Below, piece by piece: positions 22,186 to 35,578 of a stretch of 64,000 nucleotides of DNA. Numbering within the stretch: position 1 is the first letter of the stretch; every line of letters begins with the position of its first letter. This DNA is from Sipunculus nudus. Lineage: Eukaryota; Annelida; Sipuncula; Golfingiida; Sipunculidae. Under the pieces are notes generated by a model. It did not search any database. It was not told the origin of the DNA and was given only the letters and a program-made list of their open reading frames with translations. The translations under genes and the position numbers were made by a program. The stretch is taken from assembly GCA_026874595.1 (NCBI GenBank), contig CM049315.1:39450164-39514163 (forward strand). Reading direction: 5' to 3'.

Positions 22186-24799
22186 AAGTTTACAAAATTC
22201 ACAGAGGTAACATAGAACGATAGTATCTATATTTATCAATAAAATGTATGTGTCCAAAAAGAGTTAGTATTCATATGTTAAAACAAAACATGGTTTAAAG
22301 TTTCGCAGAAAAATTTAAGGTGGCTTTAAATGAAACCTGTATGGGTAAATTGCTGCTGGCTGTAGCTGTTCCATCATAAATACTAAGGTCAAACGCATAT
22401 ATCTGAATTTCAAAACGGAGAAATGTTTTTGTTAATTGGTACAATGTGTAACGATAGACACCAAACTATCTGTTCTATTAAAGTGCGGTGTCTTTTAGAA
22501 CGTTTATATGCCACCTCAAACACATATTTATCCATGTTACAATTGAGTGTGTAACTTTCATTTTGTTTATATTTAATTTTCGAAGACGACAACAATTTTA
22601 GACATAACATTTCTGATAATTAAATAATGGGACGTTTTGCCAAATGAATTTACGGTCCAAAACCAAGCTAGCCCGACAATGCAGCCTCCATTTAGGAATG
22701 GAGGCTTGACACCTGTGGGGAAGAGTTTCCTCCTAATTATCACACCCCCAAATGGGAATCTAATGCAAATTAGCAGGGTGTCTATGAAAATTGCTTAAAA
22801 GCACGCGATAGGTGATATCACTCACAGATCCTCATAACTTTGCCCAAGAAAAGCTTCTCCAAAGCCTTCATTGCATGTCTTGCCATGCTATTGACAACAG
22901 CTGATGGAGGTAACAATGAGAGCAAGTCCAAATATTTTCATACATACTCAAAATTAAGTTACAATTTGTCCCAACTGAGTCAACACAACTGTATTATGCG
23001 TCATATGTAGGAGTTGTTGCATGTCCCCACGCCAAACGCGGAATTTATGTTGAGAACCACTGGTCAGATTTGACCAAACTTTACAGGGTAAACTCTCCAC
23101 CTGAGGGGCTGTACATAAATATCGCTAAGCAAGAAAAAGACAATTTAAGATTTGTTTGCGTTACAGGCCTGTAGGTAAAACCAAGTCAGAGCTAGACAAA
23201 CCATTGACTGCTCTATCTCGTTTTGTTAGCTGTTTGACCTCATGAATATTTAAAGGACCCAATGACCACACGGGGATAAAGAAACGTAGGCCTAGCTTGG
23301 AAGGAGGAAATTCGTGTTACACAAGTGGGGTAAGTTGTTCTGTGTACAGTGAGCAGATGGCAGCACAATGTGTCTTCACTTATGTGCAGGGAGATCCAAA
23401 TGGTTGAACTGAAAATTGGATTATATCTGATTATCGCCAGAAGATTTGCAGATGAGGTAATGGCCTAGCTGAAAACCATGATTACTTGACACTATACAAT
23501 AAAAGTTATTTTCTTTTGGCAATTGTCATGACTACTGTACACATGAATTCACTTCAAACCAGAACTAGAATTATTTCCGATGTGGAAAACTATACCACTT
23601 AACAGATTGACTTACCGCAAGGAGTAGAAGGATCATTCAGACATTCAGAACTAATACATGGGATGTCTTACCTATGTTCAAGAGTCTGAGCTCACCTTGG
23701 CATCGGAACATTAGCCGCTATATGTAATTGATATGATTGGTCTAGTCGTCAATGTATAAGTTAATTTAAACCAAATGATAATATATTGTTTCTGGTTGTA
23801 TTTTGAAAATACATTAGCCAAGGTCCCATAAAATTGAGAATATTATTAATTTTATAACGACAGTAGCTTAAACATTCAAAGATTATTTAAAATCTAGTTT
23901 ACGTCTTTGACCATAGATGTCGTTAGTGTATCCTATTAATATGAACATAATAAAATTATTACAGAGGATTGCTTTATGTTTTTCTTTTATGACTCTCGGG
24001 ACTACTTATATGACTTTAAACATAAGGGAAAGGAAAATTTTTAACAATGGTTGTCATCATTATATTTATCAACAAGAAATATGTTTCAAGTGACCGTCTT
24101 GGTCATCTATAAGCAGGTCAAATCTACAGAAATTCCGAATCTGTTCCCGTTATGGTGTGTGCGCATGTGTGCGAGTGTGTGCGCGTATGTGAGAGAATGA
24201 TACCGCCTGTACGTATGTGTGTGTTTCGTTTGGTGAACGTTTGTTTTCCACAGATCATAGCATCGTCAGCTGCGGATGGCATATGTAGACCAAGGCTTTC
24301 TGGTGTGCGGTGTCACTGCGTGATGGAGAACACTTAACGACCAGGCCTGGTTATCCCCACATAAAGACAACAACAGTAACAATTAGCAGGCTTAGTTAAC
24401 ACGCGATCTTCTCATCACAACACTGAGAATGATGGCGGTTACGACCCTGGGTACCTAGCCAGGGGTCGACATCACCATCACGGCCGAGTTAGTGAGCAGG
24501 AGGAACAACAGGCGTAATACCTGGTCCTATTAATAATTAATCATGATTAAACGAAACCAACTTCCTTTAACGGGAACAACTACATGCCCACTGAGTGTGT
24601 GTAGAACATGTGCTTGGGCATTCATGCATTGGATATATTCCAGCCCCTTGCAAAATCAACTATTGTTCTGCATGAATGCCACGATAATGGTTGTATCATG
24701 GTAATCTATTCACATAAAATGTAAGCCTATTATTCAGATCATCCAGAACATTACGGTATAACAGTCATAGGCACGACACAGTTTCATGGTTTTGAGAGA
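22186..24799. other. Intergenic, no recognised gene
   Basis: No coding region with convincing splice sites. A TG-rich stretch is at 24152-24225. An acceptor-like TTTTCCACAG at 24243-24252 followed by a 28-codon open frame to TAA is too weak to call. Confidence 0.45.
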
Positions 24800-24935
24800 C
24801 CAAGGCTACGGTAACAGTGTGGATTAGGCTAACAAGGCCGGGGAAAACATTGTGAAGGAGTCTAGCGACGGAAAACATTTATGAGGATGCCATGGACCTA
24901 AATATTGTAGAGGTTGCGTAGTAGGTACGGCTATG

Positions 24936-24994
<59 letters not shown>

Positions 24995-27900
24995 TAGAGT
25001 AGGCTAACAGCGGCCTCGGAACTAACCATTATGGAGGAGGCTAACTACAGCCACGGAACTAAACATTATAGCGGAGGGTAAGTGCGACCACGTAACTAAA
25101 TGTTGTAGAGGAGGCTAACTGCGGCCACGGAACTTACCATTATGGAGGAAGCTAACTACGGCCCCGGAACTAAATAATGTGGAGGAGGCAAACTACGGCC
25201 ACGGAATTAAACATCGTGGAGAAGACAAACTACGGCCACGGAAGTTAACATCATAGAGGCTTACTACGGCAATGAAAAAGAAATTTGTGGAGGAGGCTTA
25301 CTACGGCCACGAAAATGAACATTGTCAAGGTGGCTAACTAGGGCAACGGAACTAAACATTGTAGAGGAGATAAACTACGGCCACGGTTGTTAACATCATA
25401 GAGACTTACTACGGCCATGGAAATAAACATTGTGGTGGGTGCTTACTCTTCTCGGAAATGAACATTGTGGAGGAGGCATAATACGGACATAGTACTAAAC
25501 ATCGTGGAGTCTAAATACAGCCACGAAACTGGACATTATAGAGGCTTACCACCGCAACGGAAATGAACATTGTGGGGGAGACAAACTATGGCCACGGAAG
25601 TAAACATCATAGAGGCTCACTTCGACGGCCACATAATTAAACATTGTAGATTAGGCTAACTACAGCCACGAAACTAAACATTATAGAGGACTATCACGGC
25701 CACGGAAATGAACATTGTGGAGGAGGCTTGCTACGGCCATTGAATTGAACATTGTGGAGGAGGCTTACTATGGCCACGGAACTAAACCTTGCGGAGGAGG
25801 CTAAGTGCGACCACGTAACTAAATATTGTAGAGAAGGCTTACTACAGCCACGGAACTTAACAATGTTTAGGAGACTTACCTCGGCATCGGAACTAAACAT
25901 TGTGGAGCAGGCTAACTACGGCTACGGCACTCTACATCATAGAGGCTAACTAGGGTAACGAAACTAAACATTATAGAGGCTTACTACGGCCACGGAAATG
26001 AACATTATAGAGGCTTACCACGGCAACGGAAAAGAACATTGTGAAGCAGCAAACTACGGCCACGGAAGTTAACATCATAAAGGCTTACTACGGCCATTGA
26101 ACTTAACATTGTGGAGGAGTTTTACTATGGCCACGGAACTAAACCTTGCGGAGGAGGAGGCTAAGTGCGACCACGTAACTAAATATTGTAGAGAAGGCTT
26201 ACTACGGCCACGGAACTGAACAATGTTTAGGAGACTTACCTCGGCCACGGAACTTAACATTGTGGAGCAGGCTAACTACGGCTACGGAACTCTACATCAT
26301 AGAGGCTAACTAGGGTCACGAAACTAAACATTATAGAGGCTGACCACGGTCACGGAAATGAAGTTTGTGGAGGAGGCTTACCACGGCCATTGAACTGAAC
26401 ATTGTGGAGGAGGCTTACTACTGCCACGGAACTAAACATTATGGAGGCTTACCACGGCAACGGAAATGAACATTGTGGAGGAGACAACCTACGGCCATTG
26501 AACTGAACATTGTGGAGGAGGCTTACTACGGCCACGGAACTAAACATTATAGAGGCTTACTACGGCCACGGAACTTAACATTGTGGAGGAGACAAACTAC
26601 GGCTATTGAACTGAACATCGTCGAGGAGGCTTACTACCGCCAGGGAACTAAACATTATAAAGGCTTACCACGGCAACAGAGATTAACATTGTGGAGGAAA
26701 CAACCTACGGCCATTGAACTGAACATTGTGGAGGAGGCTTAATACGGCCACGGAACTAAACATTATGGAGGCTTACCACGGCAATGGAAATGAACATTGT
26801 GGAGGAGACAAACTACGGCCACGGAAGTTAACATCATAGAGGCTTACTACGGCCATGGAAATAAACATTGTGGAGGAATCTTACTACGGCCACGGAAATG
26901 AACTTTGTGGAGGAGGCTTACTACGGCCATAGAACTAAACATTGTGGAGAAGACAAACTACGGCCACGGAAGTTAACATCATAGAGGCTTAATACGGCCA
27001 TGAAAATGAAATTAGCGCGAGGCTTACTACGGCTACGGAAATGAACATTTTCGAGGTGGCTTACTATGGCCATAGAACTTAACATTGTGGAGGAGTCTAA
27101 GTACAGCCTCGTAACTAGACCCGGGGCTAAACATTGTGGAGGAGGCTTACTACGGCCACGTAATTAAACATTGTAGAGGAGGCCTACTACGGCCATGGAA
27201 CTAAACATTATAGAGGCTTACTACGGCAACGTAATTAAACATTATAGAGGCTTACTGGCCACGGAAATGAACATTGTGGAGGAGGCTTACTACGGCCACG
27301 GAAATAAACATTATAGAGGCTTACCGTGGCCACGGAAATGAACATTGTGGAGGAGGCTTACTACGGCCATTGAACTGAACATTGTGGAGGAGGCTTACTA
27401 TGGCCACGGAAGTAAACATCATAGAGGCTCACTACACCACGGTAATAAACAATTTGGAGAGGCTTACTACGACCACAAGTCTAAACATTGTGGAGGAGGC
27501 TTACTACGGCCACGTAATTAAACATTGTAGAGGAGGCTAACTAATGCCACAAAATTAAACATTATAGAGGCTTTCTACGGCAATGGAAAAGAACATTGTG
27601 GAGGAGGCTTACTACGGCCATTGAACTGAACTTTGTTGAGGAGGCTTACTACGGCCACATAACTAAATATTGTAGAAAAGGCTTACTACGGCCACGGAAC
27701 TGAACAATGTGTAGGAGACTTACCTCGGCTACGAAACTAAACATTGTGGAGCAGGCTAACTACGGCTTCGGAACTCTACATCATAGAGGCTAACTACGGC
27801 AAGGTGCTAAACATTATGTAGGAGGCTGACCACAACCATTCAACTAAAAGTTGCGGAGGAGGACAAGTACAACCACGGTACTAAAGCGAATGCTTTACTA

Positions 27901-28170
27901 CAGCCACGGAACTAATCACTGTGGCGGAGGCTTATTACGACCACGAACCAAAACTATGTAGCGGAGGCTAACTACAGCCAGAGACCTAAACACAGTGGAA
28001 TAGATTAACTACAGCCACATAACAAAACATTGTGTAGGAGGCTAACCGCAGCCACGGACCTAAATTCTGTAAAATAGATTTACTACAGCCACAGTGTAGG
28101 AAGCTAACTACAGCCACGGAACTTAACATTGCGGAGGAGGCAACTTCTGCAACAGAAATGAAAATTGCTC
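24800..28170. repeat. Satellite array, 37-bp and 34-bp units
   Basis: The consensus long unit reads ATTGTGGAGGAGGCTTACTA then CGGCCACGGAACTAAAC (37 bp). A shorter form with ATTATAGAGGCTTAC is 34 bp. Roughly 90 units fill about 3.3 kb. Units before 24935 and after 27850 are more diverged. An (AT)n tract at 24939-24994 interrupts the left part. Blocks of variant units recur together (25735-25960, 26092-26320, and part of it at 27650-27800), giving a higher-order layer. Confidence 0.95.
24939..24994. repeat. (AT)n microsatellite inside satellite
   Basis: About 56 bp of AT dinucleotides with a single ATAC interruption. Confidence 0.95.
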
Positions 28171-28179
28171 TGAACTTTA

Positions 28180-31120
28180 TATGGTGTTTATTTTTCCCGT
28201 TTTATGTGGATATAAATAAAAAAGCATTATTTATTACTGACATTTCTACTTGATTGCAAAATGTGGATCGTCCTCTTCGCTCATGTGACACTGCCATATG
28301 GAAGATCAAACATCATAAAACAACTTCTTATATTTACAATTGGGTTGCTTTTTTGACAAAAAAAGGTTTAGAAAAATTAAAAACATATTTTGTAATGGGC
28401 TGCTGTTTATAAACTATGCCATTTTCATATTTTTGTGTGTAATTTGTTATTTTAATATTTACTCTAGTGAAAACACTCCAATCAATTAACTTGTGGTTTA
28501 TTTCCATTTACCACATTAGAACTTGAAAAAGAGTCGATTATAGAATTATAACCGGAAAGGTCGAAATTTGTTTTCTAATTGAGACGAATATTATGTAAAT
28601 TTTGTACTGCTTTTATCCTGCCTGAAGGCTAGAGGGTTCCGTGAGTCAGTAAAATGACGTCATTCCTATGTTCTCCTATGTTAACGATCCTCACGTGCAC
28701 GAGGTGACCTCGCCATCTGTCCCTGAGTTTTAAGTCCCCGTGAGACGGAATGGTTGGGATAGATTAAGCACGTGCTCCACGCGCTCAGCATCGCAGTCAA
28801 CTATCCCACCTCCCCTCGATCCTTACTACGTCAGCAAAAACACTTAGGCTTTCACTGGTTTCAAGGATTCTCATCTCGTAGCGTTCTGCAGGGCAGTCAC
28901 GTGGTTCCATAAATGTTGAGCCAACTTTGATTAAGCTAGATACTATTTGTCTCATTTTGTCTTTGGTGTAGGAAATAATTGGACTTTAATTTAAAGAGGT
29001 ATATTTTGCCCATAATCCTAAGAAATTCAGGCAAGCAATGGCCCGTTCGAGTAAAATCAGTCGGAATCATCTCATCGTTCGTGTTTCTGTTTTATCGTTT
29101 CTATAATAGAAAGGACAAATTCAGTGAGTATTTTTTATCTCTGTATTAATTATGATTTACCAAAAGTGAGATATATAGCAAGGTTCAGCATTTTTATAAC
29201 CCCTTCCTAACATTCCATTATATGATACGGCGCAACTATCTCATTAAGCCTTGTTTATTGGAAAGGAATTGTATATTTTTTTAACAAAGTCAAGTAAACT
29301 ACCTCTTTTGGACTTTCATACTACCATTGATTCACATAACTAGTAGTGTACCAGACACAGACATTATTTCACTTACATTTTAACTAATTTCTGTATTTCA
29401 GTTTAATAAAAAGTGTTTCACGAATGCTTGAATATGAAGTCACGGAGATCGAAAATCTTCTTATATTGTGTGATCTTAATATTTTGGTTTATATATACAA
29501 TAGTTTCAAGGAAATTGAACAGAAACCGTAATAAGAAAAATATCCTTTTAACATTTAACGATAAGATAATAGACCTTTATCAAGGGTCTTTATTTTCTTA
29601 ATATCGTTTGGATCCTACAATCATTGGGGCTAAGTAAACCTTGTACGTATTGGACCTAGAATCTGAGCCTGGTCGCCTTGTTTTCTTATATCTCGCGAGA
29701 TCTCGTGAGAGAATTACTCAGCCTTGCTTTTCATTAACCTACTTTCGTTTCTTCTGTTTGTGATCGTGTTACCTCTCTCATATCTGACCTATCGTGTGAG
29801 TCGACACATTAAAATTGCGTTTCGCAAACACGTGTCCATTTGAAACAGCGTGGGCCTCCTGAGATCTCGCGTTATTGTCTCGTCTGCCGAGATTTATGCA
29901 CTTTTAATGGAATTTCCCTCCGTCAGCAAAATTCAATTGATTGTGCAGTGTTTCGTTTAGTATAACAAAGAAAAAGGGCCGGGGTTCTGATCGAAATGCC
30001 ACCAGAGGCCGCTTGCTTCTCAGGTTTCTCCCAGTTTCCGCGCAAGCTCTAGCTGGGATACATTCTTTTGTGTCTCCTCTATAAAATTAACAAACCTGGC
30101 AATAATACGTCATCATTCATCGGCTCTCAAGGTTTTAATGTCGATCACATGTTCATATGAAAATCTATCAGTGCTAATCGCACGTTTTGATATCACACTC
30201 CGATAAGGAACGAAAAAAACTATGTGCGTCCTGATGTGTGTGTGTGTGTGTGTCACTTGTTTAATACTGGACGAACATAACATTCACATTTGACCTATAC
30301 GCTGCTGTAGGCTACAGTGCTTTTATGATTGACCCTGTTCTGACAGATGTCACAATCCTCTGTCATTGAATATAATTCGTGAATAGCAATAATACTTTTA
30401 ACCAAAGGTATATGTCTCCAATATATTATATATAGCCTTATCCCATAATATGGGAGGTTCTAGGAATAATGATGTAAAGTTCAATTATAACAATCATATT
30501 CCCATCTTAATATTTTGATAAGATTATATTTCTTGGATAGTACTGATTGCTTAATTTTCATTGTCTTTGGTTTATTTCACAAATGAGGGGGTGGGGAAGG
30601 GAGCAAAGATTAATGCAGGCAGCATCCTACTAAACCCCTGAAGCACAAAGATCCTAATAAAGCATTCCTTGACGTTTTTTCTTCATTTTCCAGCCTTTAA
30701 CTTGAAGTAACTTTTTTGTCGGACAATAAATATGCTCGCCCACGAGCTGATTCATTACGTTCGGGTCAGAAAGCGACCCGGCGGGACCGAGGGGATATGA
30801 AAGCATTTGCCGGTAACAATAGGTCGCATAATTGCTGAAATAATTCGATTACTCAGCCGAAGTCAGCCATGTTCTACCAGACAATGCCACAGAGACTAGA
30901 ACATGGCGGGACATGGCCGGAGTGGTCTGGAGGACCGGGCTATGTCAGGGTCAGCCTTATTAAACAGGAAGGCACCAAAAGAAATTCAAAAGGATTCATC
31001 CGTCTTTTCCCGTCATTTGGTTTCTTCGCACACGTTCGGAACTGGTATCCAGTGTTCACAGAGAAGTCAAAAAGAGATAATACAAATGTACTTAATGATC
31101 AAAAGACGAAATACATGAGT
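28180..31120. other. Intergenic, possible regulatory DNA in its first part
   Basis: No exon recognised. The GC-richer stretch 28620-28920 contains a perfect CRE palindrome TGACGTCA (28655-28662), a TACGTCAG, and two CACGTG E-boxes. TCTCGCGAGATCTCG occurs near 29692. These are short motifs and may be chance. Confidence 0.35.
28655..28662. promoter_or_regulatory. CRE-like palindrome TGACGTCA
   Basis: A full CREB/ATF consensus site within AAAATGACGTCATTC. Another identical core with the same ATTC flank lies at 63898-63905. No adjacent promoter is evident. Confidence 0.25.
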
Positions 31121-31126
31121 TATATA

Positions 31127-31185
<59 letters not shown>

Positions 31186-31187
31186 AT
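31121..31187. repeat. (TA)n microsatellite
   Basis: Nearly pure TA dinucleotides for about 60 bp. Confidence 0.95.
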
Positions 31188-31219
31188 TAATTAAGTATCG
31201 TCTATAACATTACTTCACT

Positions 31220-32020
31220 CATGTCATCCTCCGTAACATTGAAACACAGATTACATCTTCCGCCATGTTAGTCTCAGTTACCATCGTTACCACTTCAGTA
31301 CTCACGTGTCATTGTCTGCAATGTTTCTACTCCGCTACCATCTTCCGTCTCCTTTCTGTTCAGCCATCATCGTCCGTCACCTTAGTGCTCCGCGACAATC
31401 GTCAGTTACCTTGCTGCTCACCCATCACCGTGCGTTACCTTACTGCTCCGCTATCATCGTCCGTTACCTTACTGCTCATCCATCATCGTCCGTCGTCTTA
31501 CTCCTCAGCAACCATCGTCCATCGTCTTACTCCTAGGCAACCATCGTCGGTCACCTGACTGCTCCGCTACCATCCTCCGTAATATGAATACTGCTCCGCT
31601 ACCATCGTCCGTCACCTTAATGCTTCGCCACTATCGTCCGTTACCTTATTGCTCCGCCACTATCGTCCGTTACCTTACTATTCCGCCACCAACGTCCGTA
31701 ACCTTACTGTTTAGCAACCATCGTCCATCACTTTACTGCTCCACCACCATCGTCCGTCACCTTACTGCACAGCAACCATCGTCCTTTACCTTAATACTGC
31801 TCCGCAACCATTGTCCGTTACCTTACTGCTCCGTTACCAACGTCCATTACCTTACTACTCGCCCGTCATGGTCCGTCGACTTACTGCCCAGCAACCATCG
31901 TCCGTCACCTTACTTCTCAGCAACCATCTTTCGTTACCTTACTGCTGCACCCCCATCGTCCGTTACCTCACTGCTCTGCCACCTTCGTCCATCACCTAAC
32001 TGCTCACCCATCTCGGTACT
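31220..32020. repeat. 29-bp minisatellite
   Basis: The unit is close to CCATCGTCCGTTACCTTACT then GCTCCGCCA (29 bp), about 27 copies with point changes. Since 29 is not a multiple of three, each frame reads all three phases in turn; all three lack stops, so a 181-codon frame (31584-32129) with a 29-residue super-repeat results. I regard that frame as non-genic. Confidence 0.93.
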
Positions 32021-32496
32021 TTCACCGTTCCTTGGATGGCGCCCCACTTCATTTTCGCGAAATGTTGGTATATCAGCCAACATGTTAAGTAAGACACTGT
32101 TTGTTGACGGAGTTACAATGAGATACTAACTATAAACCTGTTTTGCTTCCTCCTACCTTTGTGTGCCCATTTGTTATTAGACCTTTTTTCTCCAGTGTTT
32201 TAGAGACCAGGGGGGATGAACTCGACAATTTTATAGTTTTGTCGTTATCTCATTCGTTAGGTGTACTTTAACGAGAAAACAACGAGAATCAAACGAGAAA
32301 ACAACGAGCTTAACTCGAAACCCTTCGTTGTTGTCTCGTTATATGTATCCACATTTTAAGTATCGAAACAGCGTTAGCCTCTTTCGTTGCCGTTTCTAAT
32401 AAGGTTCTTTGAAGCATGTAATGCCAATATTCCTATACTTTTCTGTATCCCGTGCTAGTTGTGAGAGATTATAACCATTTCTTGGGCTCGGGATTA

Positions 32497-32530
<34 letters not shown>

Positions 32531-32549
32531 CGAGCGAGAGAGAGAGAGT
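32497..32549. repeat. (GA)n microsatellite
   Basis: About 50 bp of GA repeats with AAG and CGAGCG interruptions. Confidence 0.95.
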
Positions 32550-33870
32550 GCCTTTCCCCTTATAATCTCCATGATATGTAAGCTGATTTTAATGTGCATA
32601 CATAAAAGCTTCACTTGACGCAATACAAAGCGTTCCTCTGTTTACAAGATGGAAGTCTTTGTTGGTGTCCTTCTACCAAATCATGTTTACAAACTGTAAA
32701 CATTGTTTTAAAAGCAACTTTATGATGACGATTGAAACCGAAAGCAAAGGGAATACTTTTACATCAGTTTTGGAGGGACTGTATACGGCTTTATTGTGAA
32801 GTGTCTGAATTATTCTTGTCAGTGTCAAAATGCCGAACTTCCAAAATTCCTCATCTACATTATCAGATGAATAATAATAAAAAAACGGCAAAGAAATAAA
32901 GCATTTTTGTTAATTTTTAAATATCCGCCAATCGTAACCCAAAAAGGCCATCTGTAGGCAAACAATACGGAACTATACGAGATTGAAAACGGCAGAAGAA
33001 GGCATTGCTGGATTTACTTGTGCAAACGGCTACTTCCGGTCATTCTCAACACGGGTACATGTCCGGCGTTCATGGTGTTCAAAAGAATGGTTTCACTTAA
33101 TGGCTGGCAGGTATTAAGCGAGATATGTAAAGCTCTAACATTTACGATGTGTGCTCTGCTACAGGATGTCTCAAAATGTCTGAAAGTTAGAAAAGCTCAT
33201 AACAATAAATTGCATATTTAGAAAAAAATAGGCATTCCATGATGGTAGACCAAAAGCGATTTGGTTAAACATTCTTAAAAAGGGCCAAATTACCTATAAA
33301 GCATGTTGAATAAACACGAAAAATAGATTTTTCTCTTTAAAATAAATCTGTACTTGCCAAAATTTTTCCTTGAAATTATTCAAAACAATGGACCAAAGGT
33401 GTAAACATAAACACAGCATATACATCGCGGGGCCACAACATGTGTACACGAGGAGATGCCCTGACTGACTTGGCCTAAAAAATGAAATACATGTTCCTAC
33501 TGGCTGAAACATCACGTTTGCGCCTCACATTCAGACTTCCGGTTAGACAGCTTTGTTATGGTAAACAGGAACACACGGACTGTGTTTACAAACACGCGGA
33601 GTCATATAAAGTTATCAAACAACCGTAGACTGAGACTGAGACTGTGTGCCGGAGCGGTGTAGGCCCGAAACTTTTGTAAAAAGCAAAACTGAATTGATAG
33701 TGTGAAAGAACACTCATATAATATAGCTTCTGTTTATGTCCCTTAACTTCAACACCTTTAATGTGTGTTTTTAAATCATGATTATTTGTATTATATTTAT
33801 AATGAATAACATCAAAATGGTCTTGTATGGTGTTATGAATCCTGTTTTATTTCTAATTGTGTAATTGTAA
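32550..33870. other. Intergenic, no recognised feature
   Basis: No repeat or coding block was identified. Confidence 0.45.
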
Positions 33871-33871
33871 A

Positions 33872-34100
33872 GGTTGTTTCCATATGCGCGTGTATGCAGA
33901 CTGGCAGACAAAAAAAAAGCGTGACGTGGTTTTAGCCCGAATCCTTGAGTTCACGCAGATCCTACGCGTGAAAATCGCTCCTGTGGATTTTCATGTATAC
34001 ACGCACATTCGCAAATACGATGACGAATACATGGAAACACCCCAGTTGACAAATCATATATTAGCGATGTTTTACACATATACGCGTACATGGAAACACA
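33872..34100. mobile_element. MITE-like element with TGTTTCCAT termini
   Basis: The left end GTTGTTTCCATATGCGCGTG and the right end TACGCGTACATGGAAACAC are imperfect inverted repeats of about 22 bp. A second internal ATACATGGAAACACC at about 34030 suggests a nested or duplicated end. No clear target-site duplication was seen. Confidence 0.5.
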
Positions 34101-34747
34101 TCTATGCTTACGGTTGAAATGAACGCTTATTCTGAGATTATTATGTATGGGAGAACTGAAACACCTGCACATTTTCTACTTATATGTATACAAATTATCC
34201 GTTCTACGTTTCAAAACTGAGATGTGATATCAGTATTATAAAATTTGTTTAAAATACATTTTAACTAGTTTTATATTGTTTCAGGAAAACTATCTTTTTT
34301 ATGATTACATTCCCCTCGGTCATTTAAAATTGGTTCTATCGATAATTATACGTGATGGAACGTTTTGCAGTAAATTATATTTTATACCGATATATTTATC
34401 GTGGATTTTACACACTCATTGTTCATTGCATAAATTACAGAATTAAATATTACAACCAGGGACTAATTGCACAATGTCCATCTACCATAAGGGACTGAAG
34501 GGACATTCTCAGCTCGTCTTATATTATATGGCTGATTTTGCCTCTTATTTTCCATTCTCATTCAAGCAATATAGATAAATGCAACACAACAAAAATATCC
34601 TTATACCGGTATGCATTTAGAAAATATTTGCACCATAATCACGAGCACAATATTTCCTCAGTTCATTGGTTTGTTAGGTGCTGTAAACCTTCATATGATT
34701 CGGAATGTGGTCCAGGTATGCGGTCGCGGATAAAATACATGTATGTG

Positions 34748-34791
<44 letters not shown>

Positions 34792-35533
34792 CGACTATTT
34801 TCCCAATAATGTAAAACATGACTGCATAAGATTAAGAAAACGGCAGCTTATATGTAAACATGAATTGACAAATCAAGAGTGGATCATTAGGGAATGTTCT
34901 ATATATATTTGCAATGATTTCGTTTCCAGGCGAGGACATTTTTCCTTAGGGTTTATAACGATTAACACATTTAATTCTGGGATACCCCAACTAAAATGTA
35001 CGTGATTGCTCTTTAGACCCAATCCGCGTTTAAATTTTGTTATTAGACGGGTCGCTATATGATCCGACATTTTTTGTCCGATGTCCGATAAGGCCGGATA
35101 TGTTCCACAACCGAATAAAAGGAAACGGTACCTCATAAAATCATAATTTTGACTCGATCCACAATCAAGCCAGTGCCGCATCCGCAACCCCTTAAAGGAT
35201 TCGTAGTTCTGGGTATATATGTTAATATTTGAATGAGTTAAATGTTGTTAAATGTTATCTGCTTTCCCAACTTTGAACAAGAAGGGACAAAAAAACCGAT
35301 AGCCGTCATACATGCAATTAATATTTTACAATAAAATATTTTTCTTCCGTTGTCGCACTATTTATTACGAATAATGGAATTTTCATTCGCTTGCAGCTCT
35401 AAAATGTGTATTACATAGAGACAAAGGTATATACAATGTATATAAATTGTCATCACAACTATTGCAATAAACTTCCATGCATGGATGATTGCGTTCGGTT
35501 CTCTAGGAAAAGAGGGATATATCAGATCAATAT

Positions 35534-35578
<45 letters not shown>

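Noticed and set aside
24253-24337. Possible terminal exon (IIASSAADGICRPRLSG...)
   Set aside because: Only an acceptor-like AG and a short frame support it; no partner exon or recognisable domain.
26473-26742. Repetitive protein-like frame (NIVEEAYYGHGTKH...)
   Set aside because: It is the 37-bp satellite in translation; the unit length is not a multiple of three and neighbouring units break the frame.
24800-28170. CRISPR-like regular repeat array
   Set aside because: Units are contiguous and diverged with no unique spacers, and the DNA is from an animal.
31584-32129. 181-codon open frame
   Set aside because: It arises because the 29-bp minisatellite unit has no stop in any forward phase; no splice or start evidence.
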